Translations under genes and position numbers: made by a program
DNA from: Bacteroidales bacterium
GTDB taxonomy: Bacteria > Bacteroidota > Bacteroidia > Bacteroidales > VadinHA17
Reading direction: 5' to 3'
Assembly: GCA_016936695.1 (NCBI GenBank)
Contig: JAFGXK010000089.1
Span: 1-20,443, forward strand
DNA length: 20,443 nt
In this document: piece by piece, positions 15,978-20,443 of the stretch
Numbering within the stretch: the stretch's first letter is position 1
Layout: the number at the start of each line of letters is the position of its first letter
The notes under the pieces: model-generated
What the model saw: only the letters and a program-made list of their open reading frames with translations
The model's database searches: none
What the model was told of the DNA's origin: nothing

Positions 15978-16090
15978 CAGCCTCCCGGGAGTGGATCCTT
16001 TTGAGCCATGACCAGCAGAACCAGCAAAACCGGCAGAACTGGCAAAACCTCTTCAGTCTTCCGTCTTCCGTCTTCCGTCTTCTGTCTTCC
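15978..16090. repeat. Pre-leader repeat block: 9-mer (4 copies) and GTCTTCN heptamer (6 units)
   Basis: The block starts with CAGCCTCCCG and GTGGATCCTT, shared with 18075-18097. Four 9-bp units (ACCAGCAGA, ACCAGCAAA, ACCGGCAGA, ACTGGCAAA; 16011-16046) follow, and then six heptamers ending in GTCTTCC (16049-16090). The copy before cassette 3 has only two of the 9-mers, which accounts exactly for its 18-bp shorter length. Confidence 0.8.
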
Positions 16091-16223
16091 TGCAACATAA
16101 TTTAAGCTTTTGACCTAATATTTAAGCTATTTGAAACATAGTTGCTATATACTGCTCCCAATTTGGACCGAACTTTATATCAGTAAGCTTCAGATAAAAT
16201 TAGTTTAACTTAAATATGCGACA
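16084..16223 (+). promoter_or_regulatory. Shared leader/promoter region, copy 2
   Basis: It has the same length as copy 1 (140 bp to the ATG) with about 94 percent identity and no gaps. The substitutions cluster at GCTCCCAATTT versus GCTTCCTTTTT, downstream of the invariant core. The match reaches to the base before the start codon, so the untranslated leader and initiation region are shared as well as the promoter. Confidence 0.75.
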
Positions 16224-17537
16224 ATGAAACCCACATTCAAAATCCCAGGATTTCTTATTCTTATAATCTTCGCGACGCTCTGTCTTACTTCTTGTAAAAA
16301 AGACCCTGTTCCTCCGGTAGTTACCACTGAGAGCATAGCAGGGATTACACAGACAACAGCCACTTCAGGCGGCAATGTAACCGATGATGGCGGAGCTGAG
16401 GTAACTGCGAGAGGAGTGTGCTGGAACACTTCGGAGAATCCAACAGTTTCAAACAGCAAAACATCAGATGGAGCAGGGATGGGAACTTTTACCAGCAGCC
16501 TGGCCCAGCTGACTCCCGGAACAAAATATTATGTAAGGGCTTATGCCACAAACGAAGCAGGTACAGGATATGGCAATCAACAATCTTTTAATACAGGTGA
16601 GGTTTTGCTGGCAACTGTAACAACGGCTGATATTACTTCACCAACACAAACCAGTGCAGTTTCAGGCGGAAATGTAACCTCAGACGGAGGGGGGACAATC
16701 ACAGCAAGGGGCGTCTGCTGGAGTACAAACCAGAATCCGACAGTTGCAGACAGCAAAACAACAGATGGTTCGGGAACCGGCAGTTTTACCAGCAATTTAA
16801 CAGGTCTGACTGCAGGCACTGCTTACTATGTACGGGCTTATGCCACAAACAGCGCAGGAACAGCTTATGGATCTCAGGAAGATTTTACCACGCCTTCAGC
16901 GTTAGGTGCGATAGTATTTAATCCTGCGTTGACTTATGGTACTGTTTCTGATATTGATGGCAATACCTATAAGACCATTCAGATAGGAACACAAACCTGG
17001 ATGGCTGAAAACCTGAAAACAACAAAATACAAAGATGGAATCCAAATTCCAACAGAAACCGACAATACTGCATGGATAAATTTAGCTTCTCCAGCATATT
17101 GCTGGTACAACAATGATGCAACGACATTTAAAAATGTATATGGTGCTTTATATAATTGGTTTGCGGTACAAACAGGCAAATTATGTCCTGCCGGCTGGCA
17201 CGTTCCTGATAATGATGAATTTATTGAGTTTGTCACTTTTCTGGGAGGCCTAAGTGTAGCTGGCGGCAAATTAAAGGAAACAGGGACGAGTCACTGGCTC
17301 TCGCCCAATACCGGGGCTACCAACGAATCAGGATTTACAGCCCTTCCCGGAGGCCGAAGGTCTATAATTACAAATGGGACCTTCGTAACAATGGGAGAAA
17401 TTGGCTTTTATTGGTCAGCCGACGAAGACGAAATCGTATATGGAGGAATTGGAATACTACACTATAATTCAGCCGAAATTGAGGGCGACGCATATTCAAA
17501 GCCAAATGGCATGTCAGTCCGCTGTATAAAGGATTAA
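16224..17537 (+). CDS. FISUMP-domain lipoprotein with two Fn3-like repeats
   Basis: A 437-residue protein with a lipoprotein signal (lipobox LTSC, Cys 24) followed by KKDPVPP. Two repeats of about 99 residues (33-124 and 130-223) each contain ARGVCW, NPTVxxSKTxDG, and YYVRAYATNxAGTxYG; they look like Fn3-type beta-sandwiches common in Bacteroidota surface proteins. Residues 239-437 match the FISUMP domain (Fibrobacter succinogenes major paralogous domain, TIGR02145): YKTIQIGTQTWMAENLKTT, YNWFAVQ, LCPAGWHVP, FTALPGGRR, YWSADED and the ending MSVRCIKD. The protein should be anchored in the outer membrane and may face the surface. The function of FISUMP is unknown; adhesion or polymer binding is often assumed. 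It is the middle gene of three sharing a leader, and has its own strong terminator. Confidence 0.9.
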   Translation: MKPTFKIPGFLILIIFATLCLTSCKKDPVPPVVTTESIAGITQTTATSGGNVTDDGGAEVTARGVCWNTSENPTVSNSKTSDGAGMGTFTSSLAQLTPGTKYYVRAYATNEAGTGYGNQQSFNTGEVLLATVTTADITSPTQTSAVSGGNVTSDGGGTITARGVCWSTNQNPTVADSKTTDGSGTGSFTSNLTGLTAGTAYYVRAYATNSAGTAYGSQEDFTTPSALGAIVFNPALTYGTVSDIDGNTYKTIQIGTQTWMAENLKTTKYKDGIQIPTETDNTAWINLASPAYCWYNNDATTFKNVYGALYNWFAVQTGKLCPAGWHVPDNDEFIEFVTFLGGLSVAGGKLKETGTSHWLSPNTGATNESGFTALPGGRRSIITNGTFVTMGEIGFYWSADEDEIVYGGIGILHYNSAEIEGDAYSKPNGMSVRCIKD

Positions 17538-17644
17538 CTTTATGAAAAAGTATTTATCTATCAGAAGAATTTCGCAAATCCACTTTACGACATACAGGCT
17601 TGTGAAAGGGCAAGCCTGATATCTGTAGGTTTAGGTTAGAAGGA

Positions 17645-17676
17645 GAAAAGTGAAGTCAATGCTTCACTTTTCTTTT
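17645..17676 (+). terminator. Intrinsic terminator of cassette 2
   Basis: An 11-bp perfect stem (GAAAAGTGAAG / CTTCACTTTTC) with a 6-nt loop, followed by TTTT. It is the best-preserved of the three related terminators, and being palindromic with an A-rich 5' side it may work in both directions. Confidence 0.88.
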
Positions 17677-17681
17677 AAAAG

Positions 17682-17783
17682 AAGGTTTTAAATGTGTCAA
17701 TAAATTGGAATTCAATCAGCTCAGGGGTTGACACTACATTGAGTCAAATACTCCGGATGGGACCCTCATCTTTATACACATCT
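17682..17783. repeat. 102-bp post-terminator repeat, copy 2
   Basis: Equivalent to 15828-15929 at the same distance after the terminator and of the same length. GTGTCAA and TTGACAC arms are conserved. No third copy is found after cassette 3. Confidence 0.7.
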
Positions 17784-18074
17784 TTTTATTAAGTTTTATC
17801 ACTTCATTTCCATTTTGGGTTCTACCCCAGCTCATCCTTATTTCGAGGAGCAGGGGCGGGTGTTGCAGAAGTGAATATACTTTCCCAGGCACCCCCTAAA
17901 GCAGCCTGTCATCCCTCGCCGGACGATATCGGAAAACGTGTAGAATCCCAACATTGGATGACAATCAAAGCGAAAAACGAGTAATCATTGACCACGGAGG
18001 CGAGGGATCTCATTCAACCAGCACTGCTCTGGAAAATCTTCAGAAAGGGATTAAAAAAAGATGAGTACAAAGGG
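17784..18074. other. Noncoding extra segment with a 10-bp inverted repeat
   Basis: Where cassette 1 has 48 bp between the 102-bp repeat and the CAGCCTCCCG block, cassette 2 has 291 bp. The extra DNA contains a perfect inverted repeat ATCCCTCGCC (17911-17920) / GGCGAGGGAT (17999-18008) with 78 bp between the arms, consistent with a small inserted palindromic element. The arms resemble dispersed noncoding repeats seen in many genomes (from memory). A short open frame at 17988-18185 crosses several repeats and is not considered a gene. Confidence 0.5.
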
Positions 18075-18162
18075 CAGCCTCCCGATAGTGGATCCTTACA
18101 GGCCATGACTGACAGAACTGGCAAAACCGCTTCGGTCTTCAGTCTTCGGTCTTCAGTCTTCC
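18075..18162. repeat. Pre-leader repeat block of cassette 3: 9-mer (2 copies) and heptamer (5 units)
   Basis: CAGCCTCCCG, GTGGATCCTT, two 9-mers (ACTGACAGA, ACTGGCAAA; 18108-18125) and heptamers CGCTTCG, GTCTTCA, GTCTTCG, GTCTTCA, GTCTTCC (18128-18162). It is the same order of modules as 15978-16090 with fewer units. Confidence 0.8.
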
Positions 18163-18285
18163 AGCAACATAATTTAAGCCTTTGAACTAATATTTAAGCA
18201 AATTGAAACATAGTTGCTATATACTGCTTCCTTTTCTGGCCGAACTTTGATCAAAGCAATTATTGTCTAACTAAAAGATTCAGCT
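18156..18285 (+). promoter_or_regulatory. Shared leader/promoter region, copy 3
   Basis: It matches copies 1 and 2 from the heptamer through the invariant core and up to CCGAACTTT, then diverges for the last 40 or so bases before the ATG at 18286. This limits the conserved control element to roughly the first 90 bases and implies that the initiation region is less constrained. Confidence 0.7.
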
Positions 18286-18756
18286 ATGAAAACATTTAAA
18301 ATTATTGTGATGCTGCTCCTTGTTTCTGGCTTTGCCATTAATAATGCAAATAGTCAGAAAGTGGAAAAGGAAGTGTTTGAATACTGGTATGACCTTGCAT
18401 TCCCTTGTATGGATCAAACCCTTTCAGGTTGGCTAACTGTTGAAAGAACAAAAAGGGATAATCATCTACAGGTCAGGCATTCAGGTACTCTGACAGGAAG
18501 CTCAGACGGGTTGGAATATTATGCAGAAATGATGACCAATATTACCCCGGGTCTGGATAATGTAAGATGGGATGAATTGGATCAGAAGGCAATAACTCTT
18601 ACCTGGCCAGGGAATTATCATATATATAGAGAGGGTAAACTGATAGCAATTATTCATTTTGCCTTCCATTACACGGTTAATGCCAATGGCGACTATACTA
18701 CTTATCACGGATATGTCTATGAATGTAATCTTGTTGGTGAGGGGAGAATAAAATAA
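18286..18756 (+). CDS. Small secreted hypothetical protein
   Basis: A 156-residue protein with a Sec signal peptide (MKTFKIIVMLLLVSGFAINN, cleavage near ANSQ at residue 24) and no lipobox, so periplasmic or released. The mature part alternates hydrophobic and polar residues as in beta-barrels: GWLTVERTK, HLQVRHSGTLTGSSDG, KLIAIIHFAFHYTVNANGDY, YHGYVYECNLVGEG. Two cysteines could form one disulfide. I do not recognise the family. Its size, export and beta-rich pattern recall the lipoprotein at 15117, and the two might be distant relatives, but no alignment by eye is convincing. It is the third gene with the shared leader and terminator type. Confidence 0.65.
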   Translation: MKTFKIIVMLLLVSGFAINNANSQKVEKEVFEYWYDLAFPCMDQTLSGWLTVERTKRDNHLQVRHSGTLTGSSDGLEYYAEMMTNITPGLDNVRWDELDQKAITLTWPGNYHIYREGKLIAIIHFAFHYTVNANGDYTTYHGYVYECNLVGEGRIK

Positions 18757-18851
18757 ATTAACCTGACCGGCCTGGGAGAAAGTAGAAATATATGCCAGCC
18801 ACGGGCATATGTCACCGGTCATTTGGCTTTGGGTTAAATAGGATCAAATCA

Positions 18852-18883
18852 GAAGTGAAGTGCAGGCTTCACTTCTTCATTTT
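18852..18883 (+). terminator. Intrinsic terminator of cassette 3
   Basis: GAAGTGAAG (18852-18860), 6-nt loop TGCAGG, CTTCACTTC (18867-18875), then TTCATTTTA. Nine-bp perfect stem; same core and loop length as the terminators of cassettes 1 and 2. Confidence 0.8.
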
Positions 18884-18997
18884 ATAACCCCCTGAAATCC
18901 GTACCAGGAAAGCAAATTTCCATTCGCTAAAGCAACCAGCTAAAAATTCAATTCTTTGAATATCTTTACCATGTCGAAACTTTAAAATGATAATAAT

Positions 18998-20350
18998 ATG
19001 AAAAGATCAGGCCTCATTCTTGCCATTCTGATGTTACCTGTATTGACAGGGTGTTCCGACAAGGAACCATGGACAAACCTTCTGAAAAAGGACCTTTCAG
19101 CCTGGGAGCAGCTTAACGGGACTGCCCCGTTCAAGCTTGAGGACGGAATTGTAACAGGGACCACGGTTACCTCTTCCCCGAACTCATTTTTATGCACTAA
19201 GGAGAAATACGGTGATTTCATCCTTGAATTTGAAACCTGGTTTGATCCTCAAATGAATTCGGGCGTCCAGATCAGGAGCGAAAGCCGGGCTGATTACCAG
19301 GATGGAAGGGTTCACGGCTACCAGGTCGAGATGGATCCTTCTCCCCGTGCATGGTCAGGAGGGATTTATGATGAAGCCCGAAGAGGCTGGCTTTACACTC
19401 TCGACCTTAATCCCGAAGGGCAGAAGGCCCTGAAAGTTGGTGAATGGAACCAATACAGAGTCGAAGCGATAGGCAATTCTTTAAGGACATGGGTGAACGG
19501 AATTCAATGCGCCGATCTGCTCGATGATATGACTCCGTCGGGATTCATTGCCCTTCAGGTTCACTCAATAGGAAATGATTCCACCAGGGCGGGGCTCGAG
19601 GTGAAATGGAGGAATATCCGGATAATGACAGAAGAACTTGAAAAGTACAGGCACCCCGATACAAAGGATATACCCCAGGCAAACTTTCTTAGCAATGTGC
19701 TTTCAGATCGTGAGGCGGAGGAAGGATGGAAACTCCTTTTCGACGGGAAAACAGCTGCCGGCTGGATAAATGCCAAAACCGAAAATTTCCCGGAGAATGG
19801 ATGGGAGGTTGCAGATGGAGCCCTCACATTAAATCCTGATGCAAAACAGCCGGGCGGAGGAGGTGACATTGTATCCACCGGGAAATTCAGGAACTTCAAA
19901 TTATCCGTCGACTTCATGTATTCAAAGGGGGGCAACAGCGGAATAAAATATTTCATCGACACTGAGAAGGAAAAAGGAGCTCTTGCTTCCATTGGTTGCG
20001 AGTACCAGATCCTCGATGACCGCAATCACCCGGATGCCTTACTGGGAATGCCTGGTACCCGTACCCTTGCCGGGCTGTATGATCTGATCGCTCCAAAGAA
20101 TAAGAGGGACAACGGTTTCGGCCAGTGGAGCAGGGCAGTCATTATTGTCAACGGCAACAAGGTTCAGCATTGGCTCAACGGTTTCCTTACCGTGGAATAT
20201 GAAAAAGGAACTGACGCATGGAAAGAAGTGGTGGCCGCAAGCAAATTCAGCAAGGTGAAGGGATTCGCCGAAACTGAGGAAGGAAGAATACTGCTGCAGG
20301 ACCACGGCGACAGGGTGTGGTTTAAAAATATAAAGATCAGGGAATTCTGA
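18998..20350 (+). CDS. Lipoprotein with two 3-keto-disaccharide hydrolase (DUF1080) domains
   Basis: A 450-residue protein with a lipoprotein signal (MKRSGLILAILMLPVLTGCS, lipobox Cys 19). Domain 1 (about 23-210) has WTNLLKKDLSAWEQLNG, FILEFETWFDPQMNSGVQIR, GYQVEMDP and WNQYRVEAIGNSLRTWVNG. Domain 2 (about 236-450) repeats the pattern: GWKLLFDGKTAAGW, FKLSVDFMYSKGGNSGIKYF, CEYQILDD and VQHWLNGFLTVEYEKG. These are concanavalin-like DUF1080 domains (PF06439), now called 3-keto-disaccharide hydrolase. The known members cleave 3-keto-glycosides formed by periplasmic oxidoreductases; whether both domains are active here is unknown. It has its own upstream gap with no shared leader, so it is not part of the cassette array. 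A possible TATCTTTA box at 18961-18968 lacks a -33 element. It may add to glycan use, but no oxidoreductase partner is in the window. Confidence 0.88.
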   Translation: MKRSGLILAILMLPVLTGCSDKEPWTNLLKKDLSAWEQLNGTAPFKLEDGIVTGTTVTSSPNSFLCTKEKYGDFILEFETWFDPQMNSGVQIRSESRADYQDGRVHGYQVEMDPSPRAWSGGIYDEARRGWLYTLDLNPEGQKALKVGEWNQYRVEAIGNSLRTWVNGIQCADLLDDMTPSGFIALQVHSIGNDSTRAGLEVKWRNIRIMTEELEKYRHPDTKDIPQANFLSNVLSDREAEEGWKLLFDGKTAAGWINAKTENFPENGWEVADGALTLNPDAKQPGGGGDIVSTGKFRNFKLSVDFMYSKGGNSGIKYFIDTEKEKGALASIGCEYQILDDRNHPDALLGMPGTRTLAGLYDLIAPKNKRDNGFGQWSRAVIIVNGNKVQHWLNGFLTVEYEKGTDAWKEVVAASKFSKVKGFAETEEGRILLQDHGDRVWFKNIKIREF

Positions 20351-20443
20351 TATCACTGTTTAATCCAGACCTCCGGCACGATACGGAATGACGTGGTCGC
20401 AGGATGATTGGAGAAAAGCAGGATTACAAGCTCCGTATTGAGC

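Noticed and set aside
17988..18185. 65-residue open frame between cassettes 2 and 3
   Set aside because: It crosses an inverted-repeat arm, the 9-mer and the heptamer tract and ends in the shared leader; no protein-like composition.
15117..18285. Integron gene-cassette array with attC sites
   Set aside because: No integrase, no attC core (GTTRRRY) seen at the boundaries, and each gene has its own promoter-like leader, unlike integron cassettes.
20351..20443. Start of a further gene at the right edge
   Set aside because: No start with signal-like or conserved residues could be seen in the last 93 bases.

Overview
The window looks like a chromosomal piece from an environmental Bacteroidota bacterium, probably of the Bacteroidales/Marinilabiliales type. 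The basis is the packed set of exported glycoside hydrolases, many lipoprotein signals, a FISUMP-domain protein, a Bacteroidota-type promoter (TTTG, 18 bp, TATCTTTG) and short A-rich initiation regions without strong Shine-Dalgarno sequences. This is judged by eye, not by a database search.

Region 1 (1-8863, + strand) is a glycan-degradation locus. It starts inside a GH31 glycosidase cut by the window edge. A degenerate 5'(3')-deoxyribonucleotidase remnant follows. Next comes a tight four-gene operon with its own promoter: an HGSNAT-like membrane acetyltransferase, a GH105 unsaturated-uronyl hydrolase, a large GH106 alpha-L-rhamnosidase and a GH5 enzyme with a Tat-like leader. Region 2 (8969-12310, - strand) is a convergent operon read as DUF4350-like exported protein, second GH105, serine beta-lactamase-fold lipoprotein. 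Together these genes suggest breakdown of an acetylated glycan containing rhamnose and uronic acid, such as rhamnogalacturonan or a rhamnose-rich exopolysaccharide. No polysaccharide lyase, SusC or SusD is in the window.

Region 3 (12632-14602, + strand) encodes a regulator that appears to span the membrane: AraC-type DNA-binding domain, one transmembrane helix, a TolB-like domain and TPR repeats. It is divergent from the region 2 operon and is a candidate controller of the locus.

Region 4 (about 14600-18890) is the most unusual part. Three exported proteins with no evident sequence similarity (a 198-aa lipoprotein, a 437-aa FISUMP lipoprotein and a 156-aa secreted protein) are each carried in a one-gene cassette with the same punctuation: a GTCTTCN heptamer tract, a near-identical 130-140 bp leader ending at the start codon, and a matching terminator hairpin (GTGAAG, 6-nt loop, CTTCAC). 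The first two are also followed by a conserved 102-bp repeat. The array looks like a set of co-regulated, duplicated or exchangeable expression cassettes.

Region 5 (18998-20350) is a lipoprotein with two 3-keto-disaccharide hydrolase (DUF1080) domains. The last 93 bases hold nothing I can name. A recurring trait of the window is short tandem repeats of 6-9 bp in intergenic DNA, at least seven tracts with several different unit sequences. I found no tRNA, rRNA, CRISPR array, transposase or integrase.
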